64,000 nt of DNA from Lujinxingia vulgaris (GTDB lineage Bacteria > Myxococcota_A > Bradymonadia > Bradymonadales > Bradymonadaceae), in NCBI RefSeq assembly GCF_007997015.1, contig NZ_VOSM01000001.1:434001-498000 (forward strand). The letters are read 5' to 3'. The notes beneath the pieces were generated by a model that ran no database searches, was not told the DNA's origin, and saw nothing but the letters and a program-made list of their open reading frames with translations. Positions 26,316-34,233 of this stretch are shown here, one piece after another. A program made the position numbers and the translations under genes. Within the stretch, counting starts at the first letter, position 1; the number at the start of each line of letters is the position of its first letter.

Positions 26316-28361
26316 ATGTCCAGGAAGTTGTTTGCAATGCTGCTGGTCGGTCTGTTGACCGCCTCGGTTTCCGCCTGCGGCGGCGACGATACGCCGGTCG
26401 ATACCCCCGACACCGATGTGGAGACCGATGCCGGTGATGACACCGATGTCGATCCCAACGAGCCGCACCCCTTCGAAGACGAAGTTGACGTGTGGCTTGG
26501 CGACGCCAACGACGCTGAAACCCCCCAGGCGATTGAAGTTGGCGAGACCATCGGCGGCCAGCTCAATGGCGCGGCTCAGTACTTTGAGCTGACCCTGGAA
26601 GCGGGCACCGCCCTTAAGGTGACCGTGGACGCGGTCGACGGTGACCTCACCGGCGAAGACACCTTCGGTGTCACGCTGCAGACCGTGGCCGATGAGTCCA
26701 ACCGCGCGCTCTTCTACGCCGAAGGTGCGACCAGCCGTGAGTTCTTCATCTACGCCGATGGCAGCCACCTGCTTGTGCCGACCACCGGTGAAGAGTTCAG
26801 CGGCGCCTACAAGATCACCACCGAAGTGGTTGAGCTCGATCCGCAAGAGCCGACCCTCCCCGGTGTGACCGAAGGCGACATGAGCGACGGCTCCATCCAG
26901 GTCTACGAGGTTGTGGCTGACCTCGACGGCACCCTGGCCGCCGAGACCTCCGCCCAGCGCCTCGCGCCCGAAGGCGGCGTCGACACCTTCCTGCACGTCT
27001 GGGACGTGGCCGCTGAAGCCCGCATCGCCCAGAACGACGATATTGATTTCGACGGTGGGAACTACGACTCGCGCGTCTTCACCAACATCACCAGCGGTAG
27101 CACCTACTACGTCATCGTCGACGCCTACAGCAACGACGCCGACGGGCTCTTCGAACTGACGATGGAGACCTACGAAGGCGGCAGCACCGAGCCCGTGGTC
27201 ATAGCCGATGGCGCCGAAGAGACCGGCAACATCGAAGCTCGCCTGGTGGGCACCGACATCAAGGCCTACTCCCTGACGGTGGAGCCCGGCGAGAACTTCC
27301 GCGTGCTCGTGGAAGCCGACGATGCCCTGACCCCGGCGATCGTGGCCGTCTCCGGCCCGGCTGGCGAAGAGCAGCAGGCCGGTAGCTCGCTTCCCGTCGA
27401 AGGCCGCGCCGGTATGTACGTTGGCGTCGGCGCCGACGAAGAAGAAGGTCAGACCTTCACCCTTTACGTCTCCGATGAGCGCAACCTCAGCGAAGAGGCC
27501 GAGCCGGTCGGTGGTGAGGGCTTCGGTTACACCCTGACCGTCGAAGCCGCGACCCGCAACGCGGTGTCGCTTGAAGACACCACCTCCTCGGCGCAAGTGC
27601 TTGCTGATGTCGGTAACGTGACCTGGTTCGACGTGGTCGTTCCGGCCAAGACCATCGTGAGCCTGGCCGTGGAGACCGAAGTCGCCGAAGACGACTTCAC
27701 CCCGCTGGTTGTCAGCGCCGACTTCTGGACCTTCTCGCCGGCCTTCGGTTCGGAAGCCGTCCTTTATAACGACGCCGACGAAGCCGTGACGATGCCGGTG
27801 CTGGTGCGCGACTCCGCCTTCCGCGGCGCGGCCGCCACCACCTACACCCTCAACGCGACCTTCGTGGACGGTACCCTTCCCGAAAGCCCCACCACCTACA
27901 CCTTCACCGACCCGCTGCTGACCAGCGCCGACGCTGAAGTCATCGAGCTTCCCGCCCAGGTCTTCGGCATGCTCGACTCGGAGGCGGCCGCCGCCATCGA
28001 TGAAGCGGCGACTCCGGTCCAGTTCTTCTCCATCGACCTGGTGGCCGGTGACGTGCTCGTGGCTCGCACCCAGCGTGGTGCCGAAGCTCCGGCCGACGAG
28101 GAAGAGGACGATCCCTCCACCACCGACACCGTCCTGCGCCTCTTTGAAGGTGACGGCACCACCCAGATCCTCGAAGCGGACTATTACGTCGGTCAGGCCG
28201 ACGCGGAGACCTTCTTCTCGGCCTTCTCCTACGAAGTGGAAGAAGATGGCACCTACTTCCTGAGCGTTCAGCCTTACTGCCAGAACATTCTTGGAATGAA
28301 CTTCTGCTCCGACGGTGAGTACCGCCTCGACGTGTTCACCCAGACGCCGGTCGTTGAATAA
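26316..28361 (+). CDS. Large Asp/Glu-rich lipoprotein with pre-peptidase (PPC)-like repeats
   Basis: The N terminus is a lipoprotein signal with lipobox SVSAC (Cys21), followed by an Asp/Thr-rich linker of about 30 residues. The mature 660 residues contain several beta-rich PPC-type repeats: for example FTNITSGSTYYVIVDAYSND, TLNATFVDGTLPES and GTYFLSVQPYC. Acidic residues are markedly enriched. It is thus an outer-membrane or surface lipoprotein with bacterial pre-peptidase C-terminal-like folds and no visible catalytic domain. A strong terminator follows at 28420, so it is monocistronic. A very similar open frame on the opposite strand is a shadow of its codon pattern. Confidence 0.85.
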   Translation: MSRKLFAMLLVGLLTASVSACGGDDTPVDTPDTDVETDAGDDTDVDPNEPHPFEDEVDVWLGDANDAETPQAIEVGETIGGQLNGAAQYFELTLEAGTALKVTVDAVDGDLTGEDTFGVTLQTVADESNRALFYAEGATSREFFIYADGSHLLVPTTGEEFSGAYKITTEVVELDPQEPTLPGVTEGDMSDGSIQVYEVVADLDGTLAAETSAQRLAPEGGVDTFLHVWDVAAEARIAQNDDIDFDGGNYDSRVFTNITSGSTYYVIVDAYSNDADGLFELTMETYEGGSTEPVVIADGAEETGNIEARLVGTDIKAYSLTVEPGENFRVLVEADDALTPAIVAVSGPAGEEQQAGSSLPVEGRAGMYVGVGADEEEGQTFTLYVSDERNLSEEAEPVGGEGFGYTLTVEAATRNAVSLEDTTSSAQVLADVGNVTWFDVVVPAKTIVSLAVETEVAEDDFTPLVVSADFWTFSPAFGSEAVLYNDADEAVTMPVLVRDSAFRGAAATTYTLNATFVDGTLPESPTTYTFTDPLLTSADAEVIELPAQVFGMLDSEAAAAIDEAATPVQFFSIDLVAGDVLVARTQRGAEAPADEEEDDPSTTDTVLRLFEGDGTTQILEADYYVGQADAETFFSAFSYEVEEDGTYFLSVQPYCQNILGMNFCSDGEYRLDVFTQTPVVE

Positions 28362-28419
28362 GGCGAAGGTCTGTCGGTGATCTTCGGATCGCCGGCGGCC
28401 AGCCCTGCGACTAGAATGC

Positions 28420-28456
28420 GGGCGCCTCCGAGTTTCGGAGGCGCCCGTTTTGTTTC
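28420..28456 (+). terminator. Rho-independent terminator of the lipoprotein gene
   Basis: A perfect 12-bp stem, GGGCGCCTCCGA (28420-28431) with TCGGAGGCGCCC (28435-28446), and loop GTT are followed by GTTTTGTTT. It lies 58 bp after the stop of the lipoprotein gene. Confidence 0.85.
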
Positions 28457-28573
28457 TTGAACATGGCACCTCAAAGCGAGCGTGGACGCCGGGAGCATTG
28501 ACACCCTGCAGGCCCGTGGCTACGTCTAAGGGCGAAAATTCGCACTGAAATGAACCAACCTGGAGGTTGATGC

Positions 28574-29554
28574 ATGAAGCTGGCAACGCTACGCAACGGT
28601 ACTCGTGATGGCGCGCTCGTGGTGGTGGGCAAAAACAACACGGTCTACACCTCGGCGTCCGAGATCGCCCCGACGATGCAGGCCGCGCTCGATCAGTGGG
28701 ACGAGGTCGAGCCGAAGTTGCGCGCGCTGGCCGAGAAGCTCGAGCGTGGCGACGTGGAATCGACCCCGGTCGACGCCTCGAAGATGATGGCGCCGCTTCC
28801 CCGCGCCTACGAGTGGATCGATGGCTCGGCCTATATCAACCACATTGTGCTGGTGCGTAAGGCCCGCGGCGCCGAGCCGCCCGAGACCCTCGAGACCGAC
28901 CCGCTCGTCTACCAGGGCGGCTCGGGCGTGTTGCTGGGCGCCCATGACCCCATCGAAGTCCCCAACGTCGAGTGGGGCGCCGATTTTGAGGCCGAGGTCG
29001 GCGTGATCCTCGGCGACACCCCCCGCGGTGTGAAGGCGGCCGACGCCTCGAAGTACATCAAGCTCATCGTCATCCTCAACGACGTGACCTTCCGAAACCT
29101 CATCCCGGCGGAGCTGGCCAAGTCCTTTGGCTTCTTCCAGTCCAAGCCGGCCACCGCCTTTGCGCCCTTCGCCGTCACCCCGGAAGAGCTCGGCGACGCC
29201 TGGAAGGAGGGGCGCATCCACCTGCCGCTCAACACCTACTACAACGGCGAAAAATTCGGCGATCCCGAAGCCGGCCCCGAGATGCACTTCTCGTTCAACG
29301 ATCTTCTGCAGCACCTCTGCAAGACCCGCGCGTACACCGCCGGCACGATCGTGGGCAGCGGCACCGTCTCCAACGAAGACCGCAGCCGCGGCTCCTCCTG
29401 CCTTGCCGAAAAGCGCATGCTCGAGAAGATCGACACTGGCGAGTTCACCACGCCCTTTATGAAGCCCGGCGACACGGTGAAGATCGAGATGCTCGATAAG
29501 AGCGGCAACAACATCTTCGGCACCATCGACCAAAAAGTCGTCGACGCCGACTGA
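28574..29554 (+). CDS. Fumarylacetoacetase (FAH)-family protein
   Basis: The FAH fold is recognised by VEWGADFEAEVGVILGDT and GSGTVSNEDRSRGSSCLAEKR, together with the metal-ligand acidic residues of the family, at 326 residues. FAH proteins cleave or hydrate dicarbonyl compounds (fumarylacetoacetate, 2-oxohepta-3-ene-dioates). A strong Shine-Dalgarno GGAGGT lies 7 nt before the ATG. The zeta-class GST/maleylacetoacetate isomerase directly downstream supports a tyrosine/aromatic catabolic role, in which isomerase and hydrolase act in succession; no homogentisate dioxygenase is in this window. A terminator separates the two genes, so readthrough would be needed for coexpression. Confidence 0.85.
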   Translation: MKLATLRNGTRDGALVVVGKNNTVYTSASEIAPTMQAALDQWDEVEPKLRALAEKLERGDVESTPVDASKMMAPLPRAYEWIDGSAYINHIVLVRKARGAEPPETLETDPLVYQGGSGVLLGAHDPIEVPNVEWGADFEAEVGVILGDTPRGVKAADASKYIKLIVILNDVTFRNLIPAELAKSFGFFQSKPATAFAPFAVTPEELGDAWKEGRIHLPLNTYYNGEKFGDPEAGPEMHFSFNDLLQHLCKTRAYTAGTIVGSGTVSNEDRSRGSSCLAEKRMLEKIDTGEFTTPFMKPGDTVKIEMLDKSGNNIFGTIDQKVVDAD

Positions 29555-29580
29555 GCAACACGCAGCGAGCTGTTGAGGAG

Positions 29581-29611
29581 CGCGCCGCCGGCCTTTTGTG
29601 CCGGCGGCGCG
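29581..29611 (+). terminator. Terminator after the FAH gene
   Basis: CGCGCCGCCGGC (29581-29592) pairs perfectly with GCCGGCGGCGCG (29600-29611) around a CTTTTGT loop. The following tail has only a few T residues, so termination may be partial. Confidence 0.65.
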
Positions 29612-29678
29612 TATTGGTCTGAAGCATACATCGGAAGCACAGGCCTGACGGGCGGACATTTTACAAAGGCGGCGAGTG

Positions 29679-30320
29679 ATGATTCTTCACGGATACTGGC
29701 GAAGTTCCTCAAGCTGGCGGGTGCGTATCGGCTTTGCGCTCAAAGAGCTCGACTACGAATACCGCGCCGTGCACCTGGTCGAAGGCGGCGGAAAGCAGCA
29801 CAGCGCCCAGTACCGCGCCAAAAACCCCATGCGCCAGGTGCCGATGCTGGAGTGGGAGGAGAATGGCGAGGAGATCTACCTCACCCAGTCCCTGGCCATC
29901 CTGGAGTTTCTCGATGAGCTGCGGCCCTCGCCGGCCATCCTGCCCGCAAACCGCGTGCACCGGGCCTGGGCCCGCGAGATGGCCGAGATCATCAACGCCG
30001 GCACCCAGCCCCTGCAGAATCTGGCGGTGATTCAGAAGATCAAAGCCGAGACCGATCTCGACGCAAAAGCCTGGTGCCGCGACTGGATCGAGCGCGGCCT
30101 GACCGCCTACGAGCTGCTCGCGGAGCGCCGCGCCGGCGCCTACTCGGTGGGTGATGAGGTCAGCCTGGCCGATATTTGTCTGATCCCCCAGCTCTACAAC
30201 GCGCGGCGTTTTGATGTGGATCTGGAGGCTTTTCCGACCATCCTGGCTATTGAGGAGCGCTGCAACGCGCTGGAGGCCTTTCAGGTCTCGCACCCCGATC
30301 AGCAGCCCGACGCGCAATGA
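29679..30320 (+). CDS. Maleylacetoacetate isomerase / zeta-class glutathione S-transferase
   Basis: The thioredoxin-fold N terminus carries the zeta-GST active-site motif SSSSWRVRIG (residues 9-18), in which the Ser residues bind glutathione. The substrate-side loop PMRQVPMLEW and the C-terminal helical domain complete the 213-residue protein, typical in size. The enzyme isomerises maleylacetoacetate to fumarylacetoacetate. Adjacent FAH-family gene makes this the coherent pathway partner. An in-frame GTG at 29676 immediately precedes the ATG used here; either gives the same protein apart from one residue. Confidence 0.88.
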   Translation: MILHGYWRSSSSWRVRIGFALKELDYEYRAVHLVEGGGKQHSAQYRAKNPMRQVPMLEWEENGEEIYLTQSLAILEFLDELRPSPAILPANRVHRAWAREMAEIINAGTQPLQNLAVIQKIKAETDLDAKAWCRDWIERGLTAYELLAERRAGAYSVGDEVSLADICLIPQLYNARRFDVDLEAFPTILAIEERCNALEAFQVSHPDQQPDAQ

Positions 30321-30329
30321 GGTTGTGAC

Positions 30330-30782
30330 GTGCAGAAGTACGCGCTGAACGCGCAGATCAAAACCTTCGAGGAGCTCTCCAAGATGGAGCTCTACGAGGT
30401 GATGGTGCTGCGCAACGAGGTTTTTGTGGTGGGCCAGAAGATCACCGCCGAGCCCGAGGTCGACGGCCTGGATGTCGAGTGCGCCCATGTGCTTTTGCGC
30501 GCCGACGGGCGGCTGGTGGGCACCGCGCGCGTCTTCCACAAGGCGTCGCCGATGGTCGTCGGGCGCGTGGCGGTGCACCCCGAGTGTCAGCGGCAGGGGC
30601 TGGGCACGCAGGTGATGGAGGCGGTGCAGCGCTACCTTGGCGAGCGCCCCGCCGAGCTGCACGCCCAGGCGCATCTGGAGCGCTGGTACACGACTCTGGG
30701 CTGGGAGCGTTTCGGGGAGCCCTTTGTCGAGGCGGAGATTCCCCACGTGATGATGCGCTGGCCTTCGGGCCGCTCGCGTTAA
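30330..30782 (+). CDS. GNAT-family N-acetyltransferase, ElaA-like
   Basis: The 150-residue protein resembles ElaA: the N-terminal LSKMELYEVMVLRNEVFVVGQ and AEPEVDGLDVECAHVLL match its signature, and VGRVAVHPECQRQGLGTQVM is the acetyl-CoA-binding A motif (Q/R-x-x-G-x-G/A). It probably acetylates a small molecule or protein N terminus; the substrate is unknown. The GTG at 30330 has GAGG about 8 nt upstream. It lies 9 bp after the isomerase gene and is likely cotranscribed. Confidence 0.85.
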   Translation: MQKYALNAQIKTFEELSKMELYEVMVLRNEVFVVGQKITAEPEVDGLDVECAHVLLRADGRLVGTARVFHKASPMVVGRVAVHPECQRQGLGTQVMEAVQRYLGERPAELHAQAHLERWYTTLGWERFGEPFVEAEIPHVMMRWPSGRSR

Positions 30783-30919
30783 GACTCTGCGGCGCGGCGT
30801 CCCGACCTATGCCGAGGCGAGGGCCTTTTCGGGAAATGAAACTCGCCGGCGATCGTGTTCGGTCGGTGCTGCATCAAGTGAAGTTGCAAACCACGACGTA
30901 GACCTATGAGGAGGCATCC

Positions 30920-31648
30920 ATGGCGTTGGCAGGCGTAAAAGTACAGTGGCTGGGGCATTCGACCTTTGTGATCACCACCCCCGAGGGCAAGAACATCCTG
31001 GTGGACCCCTGGGTGCGCTCGAACCCCAAATGCCCCGCAGAGGCGCATGATATCAGCCCCGACGCCATCCTGATCACCCACGGCCATAACGACCATATCG
31101 GCGATGTCTTTGAGGTGGCCGATCGCTGCTCGGGCCCCATCGTGGGCATCTTCGATCTGACCACCTGGCTCGGGAGCCGCGGCGTGGCCTCCGACAAGCT
31201 TGTGGGCATGAACAAGGGCGGTACCGTCGAGCTCGAAGCGCTCGATGTGCGCGTTTCGATGACCGACGCGCGCCATAGCTCCTCGTTCACAGACGAGGAC
31301 GGCACGGTCATCTACCTTGGCGAGCCGGCCGGTTTTGTCGTGGAGTTCTCCAGTGGCGAGTCGCTCTACATCGCCGGCGACACCGCGCTCTTTGGCGATA
31401 TGGCCTGGATCGCCGAGATCTACGGCCCCACCGTGGGTATTCTGCCCATCGGCGACCACTTCACCATGGATCCCCTCCAGGCGGCGCTGGCCGCCGATCT
31501 CCTGGAGCTTGAGGCGGTGATCCCCTGCCACTACGGCACCTTTGAAGCGCTGACCGGCACCCCGCAAGAACTCGTGGAGTACCTGGAAACCTACGAGCTT
31601 GAGGTCGACGTGATCGCGCTGGAGCCGGGGCAGGCGCATAGCTTCTAA
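30920..31648 (+). CDS. UPF0173-family metal-dependent hydrolase
   Basis: A metallo-beta-lactamase-fold protein. The metal-binding motif ITHGHNDHIGD (HxHxDH) and the later ligands in TDARHSSS, IAGDTALFGD and IPCHYGTF are all present. At 242 residues and with the C-terminal AHSF ending it fits the UPF0173/YtkL family, for which no physiological substrate is established. AGGAGG lies 7 nt before the ATG. A bidirectional terminator follows. Confidence 0.88.
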   Translation: MALAGVKVQWLGHSTFVITTPEGKNILVDPWVRSNPKCPAEAHDISPDAILITHGHNDHIGDVFEVADRCSGPIVGIFDLTTWLGSRGVASDKLVGMNKGGTVELEALDVRVSMTDARHSSSFTDEDGTVIYLGEPAGFVVEFSSGESLYIAGDTALFGDMAWIAEIYGPTVGILPIGDHFTMDPLQAALAADLLELEAVIPCHYGTFEALTGTPQELVEYLETYELEVDVIALEPGQAHSF

Positions 31649-31675
31649 GTGGCTCCAGAGTGATGTTTTCTGATT

Positions 31676-31714
31676 AAAAAAACCGCCGGCCATTGAGGGC
31701 CGGCGTTTTTTTTT
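31676..31714. terminator. Bidirectional terminator between the hydrolase and crcB genes
   Basis: CGCCGGCC (31684-31691) pairs with GGCCGGCG (31698-31705). A T-tract follows at 31706-31714 and an A-tract precedes at 31676-31682, so it can serve both the plus-strand hydrolase gene and the minus-strand crcB pair. Confidence 0.8.
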
Positions 31715-31780
31715 GTTGAAGCGTCCCGGGTGGCCGCGCGCCCGGAAACGGGCCGATTTTGCTAGGGCCGACCGCGCCGG

Positions 31781-32161
31781 TCAGGCACACAGCGTCAGAG
31801 CCAGCGCAAAGCTCCCCACAGCCCCACCCACCGTCAGGACCACGTACTCCAACGCTCGCCAGCCCGAGCTCGCCAGAAGCTGCCGGGTCTCCACCGCGAA
31901 GGTCGAAAAGGTCGTAAACGCCCCGCAGAACCCGAGCCCGGCAAACATCAAGAGGGGGCTCTCGTAAATCGGGATGTCGGCGCTCCGGGCGGAGGCCATC
32001 AGCGCGCCCAGCAGGGCGCTGCCCCCCAGGTTGATGAGCAGGGTGTTGAGCGGAAACCCCCGTCGGTTGGAGAATCCCGCCAGCGCGCGCGTGAGGGCAA
32101 AACGCATAAGCGCGCCCAACGCCCCGCCCGCACCCACAAGGGCTGCCATCTCCCAGTTCAC
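31781..32161 (-). CDS. crcB: CrcB/Fluc fluoride channel, second subunit
   Basis: The 126-residue four-TM protein carries the family marks: GALGALMRFAL, an Asn in LNTLLINLGG and the Phe-box segment GFCGAFTTFSTF, with both pore Phe residues. The start is the GTG at 32161, whose GTGA overlaps the stop of the first crcB (32158-32160) and is preceded by GGAGG with about 6 nt spacing. The overlap and the two non-identical copies suggest a two-gene, heterodimeric fluoride exporter of the kind known from paired crcB genes. No fluoride riboswitch is recognised upstream of the pair. Confidence 0.9.
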   Translation of the reverse strand: MNWEMAALVGAGGALGALMRFALTRALAGFSNRRGFPLNTLLINLGGSALLGALMASARSADIPIYESPLLMFAGLGFCGAFTTFSTFAVETRQLLASSGWRALEYVVLTVGGAVGSFALALTLCA

Positions 32162-32574
32162 GCCCCACCTCCGGCGTGTGAAAGGGGCGCGCCGCCCAGA
32201 CGCGCGCCCAGCGCCGCCAGCGCCAGGCCCCCGGCAAGCGAGAGCGCCACGTAGGTCGCCATAAGCCCCGGCGACGCGTCTGCCACAAGCCAGAACGCCT
32301 CCGACGCGAAGGTCGAGGTGGAGGTGAACGACCCCAACAGCCCCACGCCCACGCCCTGCTGCAGCCAGGCCGGCGGTCGGCTCAAGGTCGCGACCTTCGC
32401 CGCCACATACCCCAGCAGCAGGCAACCGATGAGGTTTGCCGCAAGCGTGCCCGTGGGCATCGCCCCCATGGCCGGCAGCGCCAGCCCCACGCTAGCGCGC
32501 AGCAGCGCGCCGAGCGCGCCGCCCAGGGCGACGAGCCCAAGCGTGGCCAGGTGGGTCGGGGGGGAGGTGGGCAT
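32158..32574 (-). CDS. crcB: CrcB/Fluc fluoride channel, first subunit
   Basis: A 138-residue protein with four hydrophobic segments, GALGALLRAS near the N terminus, the Asn in LAANLIGCLLL and the segment GLLGSFTSTSTFASE. Aligned to the second copy, the first Phe of the Phe-box (TTFSTF) is replaced by Thr (TSTSTF). The two subunits are therefore not equivalent, which is consistent with heterodimers in which one of the two pores is altered. The gene leads the pair and overlaps the next by 4 bp. Confidence 0.88.
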   Translation of the reverse strand: MPTSPPTHLATLGLVALGGALGALLRASVGLALPAMGAMPTGTLAANLIGCLLLGYVAAKVATLSRPPAWLQQGVGVGLLGSFTSTSTFASEAFWLVADASPGLMATYVALSLAGGLALAALGARLGGAPLSHAGGGA

Positions 32575-32699
32575 CGTTAAAAAAAACTCGGTGTTTCGAT
32601 CATGCGCTCCGGGGCGCGGAGCGCGGCGGGCCCGGGAGAGTTAGCATGAGGGCTGGGAGGGCGCCAATTCGGCAGCTCCCGGGTGCGCGACGGTCGCGG

Positions 32700-33090
32700 T
32701 GGGGGCTGCGCGGGTCAAAACGTCTTCGCGCGCGTCGAGAAGGCGGCATTCCGGGCTCAAAACGCGTCATCGGCGGTCGTGGAAGCGATAGAGCCGGAGA
32801 ACATCCGAAGCTCGACGGTCGTGCGCGCGCTTCACGCTGTTACGAGCGCGAACCCGACGCTCGTGCTCCTGGTGCCGGCCGGCGCAAGCGCGAGTCCGAG
32901 GCTCGCGCTCATTCCTTGATCTGGGCCGCCGTGTGCTCGCCAGTTGCGTCGCTCGTTTGGGCTGGCGTGCTCCCCGGTCGTCGGCCGGGGAGGTGCTTTG
33001 AGAACTCAAAACGCGTTCCGCGGCGGTCGCAGAGGCGTTTTGAACACTCAAAACGTGAGATCGGCACTCGCGAAGACGATGTGAGGTCGG
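32700..33090. repeat. Degenerate tandem repeat with 42-nt period
   Basis: The hexamer TCAAAA followed by CG recurs at 32715, 32757, 33006 and 33048, each pair 42 nt apart. A core related to CGGCGGTCGT recurs at 32729 (diverged), 32771, 32813, 32855 and 32897, exactly 42 nt apart. A more diverged stretch (about 32940-33000) interrupts the register, after which two further units follow. The inverted repeat CGTTTTGA-ACAC-TCAAAACG sits at 33036-33055. Units are imperfect (often 60-75 % alike by eye) and run into the promoter of the gene at 33260. The meaning is unknown. Confidence 0.6.
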
Positions 33091-33110
33091 GCCAGAGAGG
33101 TCGCGCCGGT

Positions 33111-33138
33111 TTGAGCTTCGGGGGGCATTTGCTAGGCT
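33111..33138 (+). promoter_or_regulatory. Putative sigma70-type promoter for the gene at 33260
   Basis: TTGAGC (33111-33116) and TAGGCT (33133-33138) are separated by 16 bp. The expected transcript would have a 5' leader of about 110 nt. The assignment is from consensus only. A comparable TTGCAC/TTAGCT pair with 16-bp spacer occurs before mnmA at 44759-44786, but is less certain. Confidence 0.35.
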
Positions 33139-33259
33139 CAGCCGCATACCCGAGTTGTTTTGCCGTACGGGGGCCCGTTTGCGCCTCGTTTCAGGTCTGC
33201 GCGCGCGATCGTGCGCTGGCGAGAGGCGCATCATCTGCTTTTGGAGACAGGAGTTTGTG

Positions 33260-34054
33260 ATGAGTAACAAAGTGGGAAAGACGGTAGAGAATCGTGTGAA
33301 CTGGGGGCGCTGGGTGGTCTCCTCCATTCAGGTCCACGGAGAGAACGTCGCCGCGAAGCTCAAGGGACAGATGGGTTTTGATGCGCCGGATTGGCGGCGC
33401 TTCATTGATGGGCAGGGCAAAGACCTGGGCGATCTGACCGAACGCCTCTGGCAGAAGGAGGCCGAGCTGGCCCGGGAGCGTGCCGACGATAGCGAGCACC
33501 GCACAGCCCGAGATGAGGCAGCTGCCCGGACCCTGGAGACGCTCTCGCGCGTTCGTTCGCTGCTGGACGTCGGCGGCGCCGGGCTGGTGCGTCGCTTCGG
33601 ACTCGACGGCTCGTTGCCCCGCGAGCCCAAAGCGCTGGAGTCCTTTGGTCAGAACGTGGCCGACATGTTGCGAGAAGCTGACGTTAACGTCGACGCCTTC
33701 GGCACGGGCATCTCGACCCGGGAGCTTGCCGACACGCTTCAGGCCCCGATCGACAGACTGCGCACCAGCCTGAAGAGCCTCAACGAGGAGGAGCGCGAGG
33801 CCGAGCGCCTGCTCTCAGAGCGAGACGCCCTGATCGACGCCTGGTCGCGCATCTACCAGGCGGTCGCCGGGATCATGGAGCAGCTCTACCGCCTGGCCGG
33901 AGACGATGAGCTCGCCCGACGCGTGCGACCCACGGCCAACCGCACCCTGGGCGCGGTGTCGCCCGTGGAAGATGGCGAGCCCGACACTCCGGCGTCGCCG
34001 GCTGCTCCCGGGCTGGAGGATTCGCCAGAGCCGCAGCCCGAGGTGGCGGAGTAA
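33260..34054 (+). CDS. Coiled-coil-rich cytoplasmic protein of unknown function
   Basis: The 264-residue protein contains long Glu/Arg/Ala helices (LTERLWQKEAELARERADD, LKSLNEEEREAERLLSERD) predicted to form coiled coils, and ends in an acidic Pro-rich tail. I recognise no family. The start is ATG 33260 with AGGAG 8 nt upstream; an upstream extension to 33155 is rejected. The gene follows a repeat-rich region and ends in a strong terminator (34087), so is probably monocistronic. It is encoded immediately before the cluster of sortable secreted proteins, but nothing ties it to them functionally. Confidence 0.75.
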   Translation: MSNKVGKTVENRVNWGRWVVSSIQVHGENVAAKLKGQMGFDAPDWRRFIDGQGKDLGDLTERLWQKEAELARERADDSEHRTARDEAAARTLETLSRVRSLLDVGGAGLVRRFGLDGSLPREPKALESFGQNVADMLREADVNVDAFGTGISTRELADTLQAPIDRLRTSLKSLNEEEREAERLLSERDALIDAWSRIYQAVAGIMEQLYRLAGDDELARRVRPTANRTLGAVSPVEDGEPDTPASPAAPGLEDSPEPQPEVAE

Positions 34055-34086
34055 GTTTCAATCCTAAGAATCGCTGAACGTGGCTC

Positions 34087-34121
34087 GGCCGCCGGAGTGT
34101 CTCCGGCGGCCGTTTTTTGTT
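34087..34121 (+). terminator. Rho-independent terminator
   Basis: GGCCGCCGGAG (34087-34097) and CTCCGGCGGCC (34101-34111) form a perfect 11-bp stem with TGT loop, followed by GTTTTTTGTT. It ends the coiled-coil gene. Confidence 0.85.
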
Positions 34122-34171
34122 CAGGGTTCAGGGATACGAGTCGCCCAAAAGGCTGGAAACACGATCGATAC

Positions 34172-34184
34172 TCCGGCACACTGC
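34172..34184 (+). promoter_or_regulatory. Conserved 13-bp box, copy 1
   Basis: TCCGGCACACTGC, ending 50 bp before the ATG at 34234. The same box precedes paralogues 2 and 3 at the same distance. It may be part of a promoter or a binding site; the sequence does not match sigma54 spacing. Confidence 0.5.
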
Positions 34185-34233
34185 CCCTCTCCATTCTCAT
34201 AGATGTTATGGCCTGCAGACACCGAGATATCTC

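Larger units (their letters stand above)
32575..33259. other. Intergenic region with 42-nt periodic repeats, 685 bp
   Basis: No convincing gene lies here: the two Arg-rich open frames are compositional shadows. The region carries the 42-nt periodic repeats described separately, an inverted repeat and a putative promoter for the next gene at 33111-33138. Confidence 0.6.

Noticed and set aside
26295-28586. 763-residue minus-strand frame opposite the lipoprotein
   Set aside because: Composition is Gly/Val/His-rich with no motifs, and the sense gene has a signal peptide, a lipobox and a terminator downstream.
32575-32650. Fluoride riboswitch before the crcB pair
   Set aside because: The sequence upstream of the first crcB does not show the expected conserved core or pseudoknot segments by eye.
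32700-33090. CRISPR array
   Set aside because: Units are contiguous, imperfect and lack unique spacers between identical repeats; no cas genes are near.
32646-33327. Arg-rich frames on both strands in the repeat region (204 and 186 residues)
   Set aside because: No ribosome-binding site, no motifs, strongly biased composition; best explained by the 42-nt repeats. A decayed repeat-protein gene cannot be excluded.
34172-34184. Sigma54 promoter for the 13-bp box
   Set aside because: The GG and GC dinucleotides are separated by 6 bp rather than the required 10.
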